Notes under the pieces: model-generated
Database searches by the model: none
What the model saw: only the letters and a program-made list of their open reading frames with translations
What the model was told of the DNA's origin: nothing
Part shown: positions 27,314 to 37,351 of the stretch, piece after piece
How positions within the stretch are numbered: position 1 is the stretch's first letter
Layout of the letters: each line of letters starts with the position of its first letter
Position numbers and translations under genes: made by a program
From: Nitrosomonas sp. Is79A3
GTDB taxonomy: Bacteria; Pseudomonadota; Gammaproteobacteria; Burkholderiales; Nitrosomonadaceae
DNA length: 64,000 bases
NCBI RefSeq assembly: GCF_000219585.1
Contig: NC_015731.1
Location: 3,348,001-3,412,000, forward strand
Direction of reading: 5' to 3'

Positions 27314-28555
27314 ATGTTTAAATTAGAAGAACAAGCTATTGAATTAACAAGCGAGCACGCCACACAGGCTGAGCCGCTTAAAACTGTCAAGGTGAGAAAC
27401 TGCAACGTCACATTACTGGGAACTGCACATGTCTCAAAAGCCAGTGCAGATAAAGTTCAGGAACTGATTGCCACAGGAAAGTATGATGCTGTGGCTGTTG
27501 AATTATGTCCGAGCCGTCACAAAGTCATCGTCAACCCCGATGCCATGGCTAAAATGGATTTATTCCAAGTAATCAAGAACGGTCAAGCCAGTATGGTTGC
27601 TGCCAGTCTTGCGTTAGGCGCTTTCCAGCAGCGCATGGCGGAACAGTTTAATATTGAGCCAGGCGCAGAAATGCGTGTTGCGATCAAAGATGCCCAGGCC
27701 GCCAAATTACCGGTTTTACTGATAGACCGAGAAATTGGCACGACGCTGAAACGAATTTATCATAATGTGCCCTGGTGGAAACGTTTTACTTTATTTGCCG
27801 GTCTGATAGAAAGTGTCATCAGCAAAGAAAAATTTAGTGCAGCCGAAATTGAAAAACTCAAAGAAGGCGACGTCCTAGAAAGTTCTTTTGCACAATTTGC
27901 TGAGAACGAAAAGGATTTGTTCCGTCCGCTCATTAGCGAACGAGACGAATACATGTCCGCCCGCCTCATCAAAGAGTGCGAAGAAAATAACTACCAGCAT
28001 ATCCTGGCGGTGATTGGCGCCGGGCACCTGAATGGCATGGTGCAACAACTTGAGACTCAGAGCATCACCAATCCGGATGAAAGAATTGCACAACTCGATA
28101 CCATTCCGGCACCCTCTCAATGGCTCAAATTTATTCCCTGGATAATTGTTGTGCTGATTCTGGCAGGCTTCGCAATCGGTTTTACGCGCAGCCCGGAAAT
28201 GGGCACCGCCATGGTCGTTGATTGGATAGTGATTAACGGCGGGCTTTCCGCATTGGGTGCAGCGATTGCTTTTGCTCATCCACTTTCTATTCTGACCGCT
28301 TTTTTGGCAGCTCCCTTGACATCTTTAAATCCAACCATTGGCGCCGGTATGGTTGTCGCTGCCGTTGAAGCTTATTTACGCAAACCTAAGGTCAGTGATT
28401 TTAATCGGCTCAGAACGGACACAACCACTTTGAAAGGTTGGTGGAATAACCAGGTAACGCGCATCTTACTGATTTTTATACTTTCAACGCTGGGTTCAGC
28501 AATTGGAACTTATGTGGCAGGATTTAGAATATTTGAACAACTCACTAATAGTTAA
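27314..28555 (+). CDS. TraB/PrgY-family membrane protein
   Basis: The 413-residue protein has a TraB domain in its first 240 residues, with the core motifs VTLLGTAHVSKAS, AVAVELCPSRHK and LAVIGAGHLNGM. Three to four hydrophobic segments follow at the C-terminus (LKFIPWIIVVLILAGFAIGF and on). The family includes the pheromone-shutdown protein TraB/PrgY and is distantly related to GumN and Tiki-type metalloproteases, but the bacterial function is unclear. The gene is followed after six bases by an ABC exporter gene, so the two are likely cotranscribed. Confidence 0.88.
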   Translation: MFKLEEQAIELTSEHATQAEPLKTVKVRNCNVTLLGTAHVSKASADKVQELIATGKYDAVAVELCPSRHKVIVNPDAMAKMDLFQVIKNGQASMVAASLALGAFQQRMAEQFNIEPGAEMRVAIKDAQAAKLPVLLIDREIGTTLKRIYHNVPWWKRFTLFAGLIESVISKEKFSAAEIEKLKEGDVLESSFAQFAENEKDLFRPLISERDEYMSARLIKECEENNYQHILAVIGAGHLNGMVQQLETQSITNPDERIAQLDTIPAPSQWLKFIPWIIVVLILAGFAIGFTRSPEMGTAMVVDWIVINGGLSALGAAIAFAHPLSILTAFLAAPLTSLNPTIGAGMVVAAVEAYLRKPKVSDFNRLRTDTTTLKGWWNNQVTRILLIFILSTLGSAIGTYVAGFRIFEQLTNS

Positions 28556-28561
28556 ATAGAT

Positions 28562-30412
28562 ATGTTCGACTACTTCGAACGCCTGATAAACCCTTATCCT
28601 CCAGAGCATCCTGCTGAGCCACCCAAGGGGCTGTATCAATTCTGCCGCCATTATATCCGCGGGATTGAGTTTTATCTGATTTTACTGGCGATACTAACTA
28701 CTTGCCTGGCAATCAGCGAAGCCATGTTGTATGGTGTCCTTGGGCAAATGGTCGACTGGCTGGCGGAAAAAGAAACCGCACATTTTCTGGAAGATGAATG
28801 GCCGACTTTACTGGCCATGTCCGTATTTATTTTGATAGGGATTCCGCTTCTGGTGCTGCTACATTCGTTAGTAATCCACCAGACGCTCATGGGCAATTTC
28901 CCTATGCGTGTCCGTTGGTTGTCGCACCGCTACTTGCTTAATCAAAGTTACGCATTCTTTCAGCATGAGTTCAGTGGCCGGATTGCCACCAAAGTTCTGC
29001 AAACCGCGCTGTCGGTGCGTGAAACAGTCATGAAACTGCTTGACGTCATACTTTTCGTAACCGTTTACCTCACGACAACGTTACTGTTGGTATTCAATGC
29101 AGATCCGCGCCTATGTTTGCCGCTACTGGCTTGGTTATTCCTATACATTGCCATTCTGTCGCATATTATCCCGCAATTAAAACGCATCTCCACGCTACAA
29201 GCCGATGCACGCTCTCTCATGACCGGGCGTATTGTCGACAGTTATTCCAATATCCTGACACTCAAGCTTTTTTCTCAGAGCCAGCGGGAATCCGCTTATG
29301 CCAAAGCGGGCATGGAAGAATTCATGGCCACGGTATACCCGCAAATGCGCCTGTCGACCCAACTCAATGCCAGTGTTTGGATTATCAACATGCTGCTGGT
29401 ATTCGCAACAGGGGGATTGGGTATCCATTTATGGTTGCAAGGTGCCATCGGCCCGGGGGCTATTGCGATTGTCATGAGTTTAGCTATCCGGCTGACTGGC
29501 ATGTCGCATTGGGTCATGTGGGAAGTCAACGCACTATTTGAGAATATCGGCACGGTACAAGATGGTATCAATACACTGTCCAAACCACAGCATGTCACCG
29601 ATGTGCCGGATGCAAAAGAACTACAAGTTCATCAAGGCATGATTGATTTTAATCACGTCTATTTTTCCTATCACCCCGATCAGCACGATTCTCATCGTAT
29701 CTTTAATGATCTCAATTTCCACATTGCAGCTGGCGAAAAAGTCGGCATCGTTGGCCGCTCAGGCGCAGGCAAATCGACATTCGTTAACCTGTTATTGCGC
29801 TTTTACGATGTGCAACAAGGCAATATCACCATCGACGGACAAGACATCCGTACAGTAACTCAGGATAGCCTGCGTGCCAGCATCGCCATGGTGACACAGG
29901 ATACTTCGTTATTACATCGCTCGGTACGAGACAATATTCTATTCGGCAAACCCGATGCCGACGATGCACAAATGATCGCAGTGGCCAAACAGGCGCAAGC
30001 GCATGAATTTATCCAGACATTGCGGGATATTAAAGGCCGGATTGGCTATGATGCCCATGTGGGCGAACGCGGCGTCACGCTTTCCGGCGGGCAGCGGCAA
30101 CGCATCGCCATTGCCCGTGTGCTATTAAAGAATGCGCCCATTCTGGTATTGGATGAAGCGACATCCGCGCTGGATTCCGAAGTGGAAGCCAGCATCCAGC
30201 AAAGCCTGTATCAACTGATGGAAGGTAAAACGGTAATCGCCATCGCGCATCGTTTATCGACTATCGCAGCAATGGACCGGCTCATCGTATTTGACAAAGG
30301 TCATATTGTAGAACAAGGCAGCCACGCCAAACTCATTGCCAGTAATCAGCTCTATGCACAATTATGGAACCATCAGTCGGGTGGATTTCTAGGCCTATTG
30401 GAGAATGAGTAA
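28562..30412 (+). CDS. ABC exporter, fused permease and ATPase
   Basis: The 616-residue half-transporter has six transmembrane helices in an ABC_membrane domain (about 35-330). The ATPase has Walker A GRSGAGKS, Q-loop MVTQDTSLLHRSVRDN, signature LSGGQRQRIAIARVLL, Walker B ILVLDEATSALD and a switch His in AIAHRLST. It should work as a homodimer, exporting a lipid or drug-like compound. Its N-terminus (INPYPPEHPAEPPKGLYQF) is typical of a proteobacterial subgroup. The substrate is unknown. It is probably coexpressed with the TraB-type protein. Confidence 0.93.
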   Translation: MFDYFERLINPYPPEHPAEPPKGLYQFCRHYIRGIEFYLILLAILTTCLAISEAMLYGVLGQMVDWLAEKETAHFLEDEWPTLLAMSVFILIGIPLLVLLHSLVIHQTLMGNFPMRVRWLSHRYLLNQSYAFFQHEFSGRIATKVLQTALSVRETVMKLLDVILFVTVYLTTTLLLVFNADPRLCLPLLAWLFLYIAILSHIIPQLKRISTLQADARSLMTGRIVDSYSNILTLKLFSQSQRESAYAKAGMEEFMATVYPQMRLSTQLNASVWIINMLLVFATGGLGIHLWLQGAIGPGAIAIVMSLAIRLTGMSHWVMWEVNALFENIGTVQDGINTLSKPQHVTDVPDAKELQVHQGMIDFNHVYFSYHPDQHDSHRIFNDLNFHIAAGEKVGIVGRSGAGKSTFVNLLLRFYDVQQGNITIDGQDIRTVTQDSLRASIAMVTQDTSLLHRSVRDNILFGKPDADDAQMIAVAKQAQAHEFIQTLRDIKGRIGYDAHVGERGVTLSGGQRQRIAIARVLLKNAPILVLDEATSALDSEVEASIQQSLYQLMEGKTVIAIAHRLSTIAAMDRLIVFDKGHIVEQGSHAKLIASNQLYAQLWNHQSGGFLGLLENE

Positions 30413-31074
30413 CTGAATAGTGAAACGGCTAATGCCTATGCATATCTTCTTAGTTTGTACCTTATAGATACCAATTTATACCAATTACCGGTCTAATTTC
30501 GAACTGAAGCAAGATCTCCTGTTTATTCTTATATAACAGAACCGTACCCAGCAGAGACCTCTGCACAACAACGAAGAAAATATTTGGTTGAATTTTCTAG
30601 AGGATATCCTAGCAGGCCATTGAAAAACGTTTTCGAGGCAGCCGATGCAAGGCAAAAACAGGCGAAAAAGCGCAGTTTATGTATGATAAATGAGTATTTT
30701 GAGTCTGTTTTTAACACCGCAGCGGCAACGCAGATAGTTTTTCAACGGCCTGCTAGATCTTGTGTAAACGATAGCTAATAGTGTCGAGGCATTATTTCTT
30801 TAAATTTCTATATTTAATATAGCGATTTATGGAACATCCTCAATCTCCCCTTCTGCACAAAACAAGACATTCAGCACATCCCCTCGTGCACTCAGACTAT
30901 TAACGCCCAGGGCATTTTTAGTGCACTTGTCTTATTATTTTAATGACATCTTTCTCTATTTAATCGAAAACATTTAATGCATGATGCGCCCTGCTCAAGT
31001 GATTAAATTTTCGCGCCATGACGACAACACCCAAGATATTCGCTCATCAATTTTGCAAGGTATTTTAGTCTAGA
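30413..31074. other. Intergenic region with a MITE-like repeat
   Basis: Besides the repeat at 30609-30756, the stretch is A+T-rich. It presumably holds the promoter of the first yfiR-type gene, but I see no clear promoter elements. An interrupted GTGCAC palindrome pair lies near 30882-30927. Confidence 0.4.
30609..30756. repeat. MITE-like dispersed repeat, copy 1
   Basis: This 148-bp element has 20-bp terminal inverted repeats with one mismatch (CTAGCAGGCCATTGAAAAAC versus its partner). The inside is shared with the copy at 54932-55074, including CAGGCGAAAAAGCGCAG. It has no coding capacity. It looks like a miniature non-autonomous element or a large hairpin repeat. Confidence 0.82.
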
Positions 31075-31599
31075 ATGCCCTTGGCAAAATTATACCTGTT
31101 GCTCTTTTGGGTGATCTTAAGTTACTCACCGCACGCACGAGCAGGCGAACTGGATGAATACACGTTAAAAACAGCTTTCCTATATAACTTTGCAGTTTAT
31201 ACGACATGGCCTGATACTGACGCCAGTACTTTTAACCTATGTATCTATGGAAACGATCCATTTGGCAAGAATCTCGATTTGTTAATGCAGAAAAAAAGAA
31301 TTGGTGATCGCACCATCACCATTCATCGAACGAACAATATTGATCGTCTCGATTCATGCCAGTTAGTTTTTATCTCCCGCTCATCGATTGACAACTTAAA
31401 AGACGTCATCTACACCCTGCAAGATAAACCTGCACTCATCGTAGCGGACAGTCCAGGTGCCATCCAACAAGGCATTGCACTCAACATGGAAGTTAAAGAC
31501 GAAAGAATTACATTTGAAGCCAATTTAATAGTAGTCAGAAAAGCTGGTCTGAATCTAAGTTCTCAGCTATTGCGCTTTGCCACTTCGGTGCTTCAGTAA
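31075..31599 (+). CDS. YfiR-family periplasmic protein, copy 1
   Basis: The 174-residue protein has a signal peptide (LYLLLFWVILSYSPHARA) and a YfiR (DUF4154) domain: YTLKTAFLYNFAVYTTWP, FNLCIYGNDPFG, SCQLVFIS, and a closing [14 protein letters not shown]. Its two cysteines match the conserved pair in YfiR that can form a disulfide. In Pseudomonas, YfiR is a periplasmic repressor of the diguanylate cyclase YfiN. It is the first of four paralogues and precedes a TonB-dependent receptor gene by 307 bp. Confidence 0.92.
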   Translation: MPLAKLYLLLFWVILSYSPHARAGELDEYTLKTAFLYNFAVYTTWPDTDASTFNLCIYGNDPFGKNLDLLMQKKRIGDRTITIHRTNNIDRLDSCQLVFISRSSIDNLKDVIYTLQDKPALIVADSPGAIQQGIALNMEVKDERITFEANLIVVRKAGLNLSSQLLRFATSVLQ

Positions 31600-31906
31600 T
31601 AAAGTATGGCTGAAATCTGCACACTGTTTTGTAGTATGTTGTAAAGATCTCATATTTTCACGTCCTTTTCCCTGAAGGAAGATCACAATCCCTAAGGAAT
31701 CTCTGAATAACTCACCTTTGTCATTCCGAACGTAGTGAGGAATCTTTGGCAATCAACAGTATAGATTTCTCGCTCTGCTCGAAATGACAGTGATTCAGAG
31801 GCTCCCTAATTTGATAAATTAAGGGTAATAAAAATCTTACTTCTCGGCTTTAATCGGTGATTGGGTATGTTTAAATCATGAAACTAAAAAAACAACCCTG
31901 TTCATT
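31600..31906. other. Intergenic region carrying a REP-like repeat
   Basis: Most of it is the repeat at 31691-31808. The remaining 100 bp should hold the start signals of the receptor gene, for which I see no clear promoter. Confidence 0.4.
31691..31808. repeat. REP-like palindromic repeat, divergent copy 2
   Basis: The ends CTAAGGAATCTCTGAATAA and GATTCAGAGGCTCCCTAA are imperfect inverted repeats. They enclose CATTCCGAACGTAGTGAGG and CTCTGCTCGAAATG, typical of dispersed palindromic repeats in proteobacteria. It resembles the other two copies in its ends and overall form but has a different core. Confidence 0.65.
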
Positions 31907-33919
31907 GTGTTTACCCCCAGAAAACTTGTTCTTCCGATCGTCAATACTCCTATAAAACAAAGCTTGCTGCTCGGTTTGCTTTTCATGCAAATATTTCCGG
32001 TCTGTGCGGCAAAGAATTTGGAGCAAATGAGCTTAGAGGAATTGATGAATATCAGCATTGTCGGCGCTTCAAAATATGAGCAGAAACAGCAGCAGGTTGC
32101 CGCTGCAGTCAGTGTCATTACCCGTGCAGATATCAGAACCTATGGCTGGCGCACGCTGAATCAAGCTCTCGCCAGCCTTCCCGGAATTCATACCACGTAT
32201 GATTATCAATATGAATATTTAGGCACACGCGGATTCGGCCTGCCAGGGGATTTCAATTCCCGCGTACTGATCACGATCAATGGCAACCGCATCAACGACG
32301 CAACTTATGACCAGGGACCCACCGGGCGTGATTTTCCACTCGATATAGATTTGATCGAACGGATTGAATTTTTTCCGGGTCCTGGCAGTGCCGTGTATGG
32401 ACAGAACGCCATGATGGGTGTTGTCAATATCGTTACGCGTACTGGCGCAAGTGTCAATGGTGCCGAGCTATCGACCTCATACCAGACAGCGGAAACCATG
32501 CCGCAGGAACGCGCCACCTTCGGTAAAAAGTTCAGTAACGGCACTGATGCGTTACTTTCTTTCTCAGGTCTTCAGTCCCGCGGAACAGATCGTTTTTTTG
32601 ATTATGGCGATTCCGGTATTTCAGGGGTGGCGCGCCGTTTGGATGGGGAAAATGTTAAGCAATTATTTGCACAAACCAAGCATGGTCCGCTCGCATTCGA
32701 CTTCATTTATGGTGACCGACGTAAAGATGACCCAACCGGCATGTTCTTTTCTGATCCATTGGCAGCCGGTCAATTTCAACGAGATCGTCGGCTCAACACA
32801 CAAATCCAGTATAACGACAGTTTTGCCAACGACACCCTCAACGTATTGGGCCGGTTGTTTCTTGGTCAATATCGCTATGATAACCCTTTAGTCTATGGTG
32901 GTGAAAAAACGCTATCCACCGGACCCAGCGACTGGCATGGTGCTGAATTGCGCCTGCTTTCCACTGCCTTGTCGAATCATAAACTGATGGCAGGTGTTGA
33001 GTATCAAAATAATACGTCCATCAAGCAATCCTTTCAGAATTTCGATCATCCTGAAGATAATATCGCGATCAAAAGTTCTGTTGTCCGTGTTGGTGTGTAC
33101 GCGCAAGACGAATGGCGCATTACCGACACCTTGTCCGCAACCGTAGGGCTGCGTTATGACTACAGCGCCTGGATTGGCAGTCTTGGCAATCGATTGAGTC
33201 CACGCGGCGCGCTGATTTGGCAAGCCACCCCAAAAACAACATTCAAAGCACTCTATGGCCGCGCCCACCGGTCACCGAATGCGTATGAGCGTGACTACAC
33301 CGATGGCATTTCCCAAGTTGCCAATCCAGGATTACGCAGCGAGATGGTTGATACCGCTGAACTCGTGGCAGATTATCTTCCGCTGCCGAATATGAATTTA
33401 CGCGCTACCGTTTACGCATGGGATATGCACAACATCATCGCGCTCGGAATCGATCCGGTCAGCGGATTATCGCAATATCAACAGACATCACAAAAAATAT
33501 TGGCCAAAGGCGCAGAATTATCGTTGGATAAAACATGGGATTGGGGCGTACGATTGCGCAGTAGTTTTGGTATTCAGAATGCTGAGCAACAGGGCTCACA
33601 CCTCCCCAACTCACCCTACCATCTGGGCAAGTTGAATATTTCCATTCCGATACCGCTGATCACCGGCTTGCGCGCCGGTTATGAGTTGCAATATTACGGC
33701 AAGCGCAAAACGCTTGATGGCACACATACCGATAATTATTTTCTTTCTAATCTGAATCTCGTCACCGATGTACGGTGGGTGAAAGGTCTTGAAGCATCGT
33801 TGAGCTTCTACAACTTGTTTAATGAGAACTACCAACACCCGGCTGCAGATACCAACTGGCAGAACTTTTTCTGGCAGCCTGGCAGGACCGTGCGTCTCCG
33901 AATGGATTATCGCTTCTAG
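31907..33919 (+). CDS. TonB-dependent receptor, copy 1
   Basis: The 670-residue protein begins at a GTG. It has an export signal ending near FPVCAA, then the LEELMNISIVGASKYEQK segment found before the plug in this receptor class. The plug domain includes TLNQALASLPGIHT, RVLITINGNRIND and VYGQNAMMGVVNIVT. The 22-strand barrel ends in MDYRF with the terminal Phe. It lies between two yfiR-type genes. The ligand is unknown, and no siderophore or vitamin genes are near. It is more divergent from the other three receptors, which are close relatives of each other. Confidence 0.92.
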   Translation: MFTPRKLVLPIVNTPIKQSLLLGLLFMQIFPVCAAKNLEQMSLEELMNISIVGASKYEQKQQQVAAAVSVITRADIRTYGWRTLNQALASLPGIHTTYDYQYEYLGTRGFGLPGDFNSRVLITINGNRINDATYDQGPTGRDFPLDIDLIERIEFFPGPGSAVYGQNAMMGVVNIVTRTGASVNGAELSTSYQTAETMPQERATFGKKFSNGTDALLSFSGLQSRGTDRFFDYGDSGISGVARRLDGENVKQLFAQTKHGPLAFDFIYGDRRKDDPTGMFFSDPLAAGQFQRDRRLNTQIQYNDSFANDTLNVLGRLFLGQYRYDNPLVYGGEKTLSTGPSDWHGAELRLLSTALSNHKLMAGVEYQNNTSIKQSFQNFDHPEDNIAIKSSVVRVGVYAQDEWRITDTLSATVGLRYDYSAWIGSLGNRLSPRGALIWQATPKTTFKALYGRAHRSPNAYERDYTDGISQVANPGLRSEMVDTAELVADYLPLPNMNLRATVYAWDMHNIIALGIDPVSGLSQYQQTSQKILAKGAELSLDKTWDWGVRLRSSFGIQNAEQQGSHLPNSPYHLGKLNISIPIPLITGLRAGYELQYYGKRKTLDGTHTDNYFLSNLNLVTDVRWVKGLEASLSFYNLFNENYQHPAADTNWQNFFWQPGRTVRLRMDYRF

Positions 33920-33989
33920 GTGATTGTTAATATGACATTATTGTATAAAAACATCGTCTGAAAAACAACTGACAATCAGATCTCACGAT

Positions 33990-34586
33990 ATGCTCATTTG
34001 GAAACTGGGAAAGCAAGAAACAATGATCTGCTATGGCAATCACCGTATCAGAAAGCGATTGTGCACCCGTTATTTTCCAATCTTGCCGCTGTGCTGGTTC
34101 TTGTTATTGGGTTACTCGCCATTGACACAAGCCGAGCAACCGTCAGAATACCGTTTAAAAGTGGCTTTTCTTTATAATTTTTCCGCTTACACGGAATGGC
34201 CTAGCTTGCCGGACCAGGCCCTGAATTTATGTATTTATGGTGAAGATCCATTTGGTGAAAATTTACAGCACTTACAGCATAAGAAAGTCCATGAACATAA
34301 AATACTGGTCCGGCATACGACAAATACAAAAGATCTTCCCGGTTGCCAGATTGTTTTCATCACCCGCTCGGGAATCGATAATCTCAGTGACATCATCAAA
34401 CAATTGAATGGATTGCCGATATTAACTATTGCCGACACCCCCGGCGCCAGCCAGCAGGGCGTTATTCTCAACATGGCCATTAATGAGGGAAAAGTCACAT
34501 TTGAAGCCAATGTGGCTATTGCAAAAAGAAATCGTTTAAAACTCAGTTCTCAACTACTACGTTTCGCCACCGAGGTTTATCAATAA
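33990..34586 (+). CDS. YfiR-family periplasmic protein, copy 2, coupled to the hybrid kinase
   Basis: The 198-residue protein has an export signal ending near LTQAEQ and a YfiR domain ([55 protein letters not shown]). The conserved cysteine pair is present. Its TAA overlaps the ATG of the hybrid kinase gene (TAATG), so the two proteins are made together. That, plus the YfiN-like periplasmic region of the kinase, suggests direct regulation of the kinase in the periplasm. The N-terminal 30 residues before the hydrophobic stretch may be mis-assigned; an internal Met at residue 12 is an alternative start. Confidence 0.92.
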   Translation: MLIWKLGKQETMICYGNHRIRKRLCTRYFPILPLCWFLLLGYSPLTQAEQPSEYRLKVAFLYNFSAYTEWPSLPDQALNLCIYGEDPFGENLQHLQHKKVHEHKILVRHTTNTKDLPGCQIVFITRSGIDNLSDIIKQLNGLPILTIADTPGASQQGVILNMAINEGKVTFEANVAIAKRNRLKLSSQLLRFATEVYQ

Positions 34587-37351
34587 TGAAGAGTTCATCA
34601 TCGACTGCTGTGACACTGCGTTCTAAATTGCAACAAATCAGCTTTGCCACACAGGGTACCGCAATGCTGCTGGTAGCAACACTCGTTATCTTAAGCAGCT
34701 TCTTCATAAGCTTTTTTTCTTTATTACAAACCAGTCAATCAACCGCAAAATTATTGGCTGAAAATGCAGTAGCAACATTGATGTTCCAGGATACCAGCAC
34801 GGCGCAGACACTATTACATTCGCTCAACAATACACGGGAAATCCAGGCTGCAGCCATTTATACTGCAGAAAAAGCAAAATTTGTACAATACTCTATTGAA
34901 AACAGACTGCTTCCGGAAACTTTAGCTTCTCTGCAAGAAGACGTTCAAACGAATATCCATTTCCTAGCCATTACGGAACCGATTCACTTCAATCACCAGC
35001 CTCTGGGCAGTCTGTACTTGGAAATATCCTTGCATCCCCTTTACTGGCAAATACTTTGGCACGTTGTGATCACAATCACTGCGGCGGTTATCGCATTATT
35101 GATTGCCAACCTTATGCTACAACGGCTTAATCGATCGGTTCTCGACCCGCTCAATAATCTATCCACTGTCATGGAGCATGTCACGAGTAAGGCAGATTAC
35201 ACAACTCGAACCGAACCCAGTGCGATTGTTGAATTGAATATGTTATCGAAGGGGTTCAATAGCATGTTGGAAATGATACAAGATCGTGATGCAAAGTTGG
35301 CTAACTATCTTGATCACCTCGAAGATGAAGTTGAAAAACGGACAGCAGAGCTGGTGCTTGCCAAGGAATCAGCAGAAGCGGCCAGTAAAGCCAAAAGTGA
35401 ATTTCTGGCCACGATGAGCCACGAGATCCGCACACCGATGAATGGCATCCTAGGAATGACCGAGTTACTGTTAGACACTCAATTAGATAAAGATCAGCAC
35501 CGTTTTGCAGAAACAGTTCAAAGCTCAGGTCAACACCTCCTCGGTATCATCAATGACATTCTTGATTTCTCCAAGATTGAATCCGATCACATGGAACTGG
35601 AAACCATCGATTTCGATCTGGTCAAGCTGATTGAAGATACACTAACCATGTTTGCACAACCCGCTGATAAGAAGGGTCTGGAATTGATCGCGCAGTTTAC
35701 GCCACCCAACACAGCCTTCATGTTACGCGGCGATTCATTCCGAATACGTCAGATCATTGCAAATCTGCTCAATAATGCCATTAAGTTCACCGAACAAGGA
35801 GAAATTGTCATTCGCACAATGCTGCTTGATGGAAGCGAAACCCTGACTAGGGTCTCCATATGCGTTGAAGATACGGGTATCGGAATTCCTCCGGTATACC
35901 ATGAGAAGATTTTCCAGAATTTTTCTCAGGCAGATGGTTCCACAACCCGTCAATATGGAGGAACCGGCCTTGGTCTGACTATCTGCAAAAAATTATTGGA
36001 ATTGATGGAAGGAAGCATTCATGTTGAAAGTTCTCCGGGGCACGGCTCCAAGTTTTGGATTAATCTGCGGCTGGAGAAATCCAAATTGCAACACAGCAAT
36101 TTTCCCGACATGACTAAATTACGCGGCGTCAGGGCGCTGGTTGTAGATGACAATCAAACTAACCGGGAGATTCTTAAACTACAATTGCAGAATTGGCAAA
36201 TAAATGTTGAATGTGCGGAAGATGCACAGCAGGCACTAGCATATATGACTCAGGCTGTTGCCGAGAATAAATCGTTTCATTTGGTCATTTTGGACATGCA
36301 CATGCCCCAAATGGATGGATTGCAACTGGCAAGAAAAATTCATGCACATCCGGATTTCAGCAAGACCCGTATGATGATGCTGACTTCAACCTACAGTAAC
36401 GCGAGCCAGCTCGAAAGACAGAATACGGGTATATTACGTTGTGTAAACAAGCCTGTCCGCCAGAAGGAATTATTGGACATTATCATTGATGTCATGGGGC
36501 GTGATCTTGATAACCACGCCACAAATCCTGAATTTGAGAAAGTATCTGTCAGCACGCTTACACAAAGCTTTCATGGCAAAGTTTTGCTGGCTGAAGATAA
36601 TCCTGTTAATCAGGAAGTAGCCAAGGCGATGCTGGCGAAACTCGGCTTGGACACAGTTATTGCTCATGATGGACAACAAGCTTTATATCTTATCCAAAAC
36701 AACCAATACGATCTCATTCTGATGGACTGCCAAATGCCTAACATGGATGGTTTTGAAGCAACCGCACACATCCGGCAGCAGTTTGGCAATAGTCATACCA
36801 TTATTGCACTGACCGCCAATGCCACAGAAGACGATCGCAAACGCTGCTTAGACGGAGGAATGAACGATTTTCTTTCCAAACCTTATTCAATCGATCAATT
36901 GCAACAAAAAATCCATCATTGGTTAAGTAAAGAAAAAAACTATCCGATGAATACTGTAAAATCAGAAATCATTGAACTAGAACCTAAAACTAACGCCATG
37001 CCTGCACTTAATCCGATACGGCTCGATCAAATTCGCGAGCTTGACTCAACCGGAGGAAACGGTTTGCTGCACAAGATCCTGCAAGCTTTTCTCGAATCTG
37101 CCACCAGTAATATGCACCAGCTTGAACAAGCTATTCTTAATGGTGATGCTGACAGTTTGCGTCAGTCAGCGCATGCATTAAAATCCAGTTCGGGGAATAT
37201 CGGGGCTGAAAACCTATCCGCTCTATTCAAGCAACTGGAAGCGAATGGACGAACAGGAGAATTAGCACAGGCAGAGAGATTAAAAGAAAGCCTACGGCAA
37301 CACTATCTGCAAGTCATCACCGAAATTAATAAAATACTCAATCCATCGTGA
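34586..37351 (+). CDS. Hybrid sensor histidine kinase with YfiN-like periplasmic domain
   Basis: The 921-residue protein has TM1 (about 24-47), a periplasmic region of about 110 residues ([30 protein letters not shown]) that reads like the CHASE8-type sensor of YfiN, then TM2 (157-178) and HAMP. HisKA follows with [11 protein letters not shown] (His279) and HATPase with its N-box near [10 protein letters not shown]. Two receiver domains ([13 protein letters not shown] and [13 protein letters not shown]) and an HPt domain ([12 protein letters not shown]) complete it. It is a complete phosphorelay. Its start overlaps yfiR copy 2, and its stop overlaps the next gene (GTGA). HPt output to the downstream REC protein is likely. 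Confidence 0.93.
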   Translation: MKSSSSTAVTLRSKLQQISFATQGTAMLLVATLVILSSFFISFFSLLQTSQSTAKLLAENAVATLMFQDTSTAQTLLHSLNNTREIQAAAIYTAEKAKFVQYSIENRLLPETLASLQEDVQTNIHFLAITEPIHFNHQPLGSLYLEISLHPLYWQILWHVVITITAAVIALLIANLMLQRLNRSVLDPLNNLSTVMEHVTSKADYTTRTEPSAIVELNMLSKGFNSMLEMIQDRDAKLANYLDHLEDEVEKRTAELVLAKESAEAASKAKSEFLATMSHEIRTPMNGILGMTELLLDTQLDKDQHRFAETVQSSGQHLLGIINDILDFSKIESDHMELETIDFDLVKLIEDTLTMFAQPADKKGLELIAQFTPPNTAFMLRGDSFRIRQIIANLLNNAIKFTEQGEIVIRTMLLDGSETLTRVSICVEDTGIGIPPVYHEKIFQNFSQADGSTTRQYGGTGLGLTICKKLLELMEGSIHVESSPGHGSKFWINLRLEKSKLQHSNFPDMTKLRGVRALVVDDNQTNREILKLQLQNWQINVECAEDAQQALAYMTQAVAENKSFHLVILDMHMPQMDGLQLARKIHAHPDFSKTRMMMLTSTYSNASQLERQNTGILRCVNKPVRQKELLDIIIDVMGRDLDNHATNPEFEKVSVSTLTQSFHGKVLLAEDNPVNQEVAKAMLAKLGLDTVIAHDGQQALYLIQNNQYDLILMDCQMPNMDGFEATAHIRQQFGNSHTIIALTANATEDDRKRCLDGGMNDFLSKPYSIDQLQQKIHHWLSKEKNYPMNTVKSEIIELEPKTNAMPALNPIRLDQIRELDSTGGNGLLHKILQAFLESATSNMHQLEQAILNGDADSLRQSAHALKSSSGNIGAENLSALFKQLEANGRTGELAQAERLKESLRQHYLQVITEINKILNPS

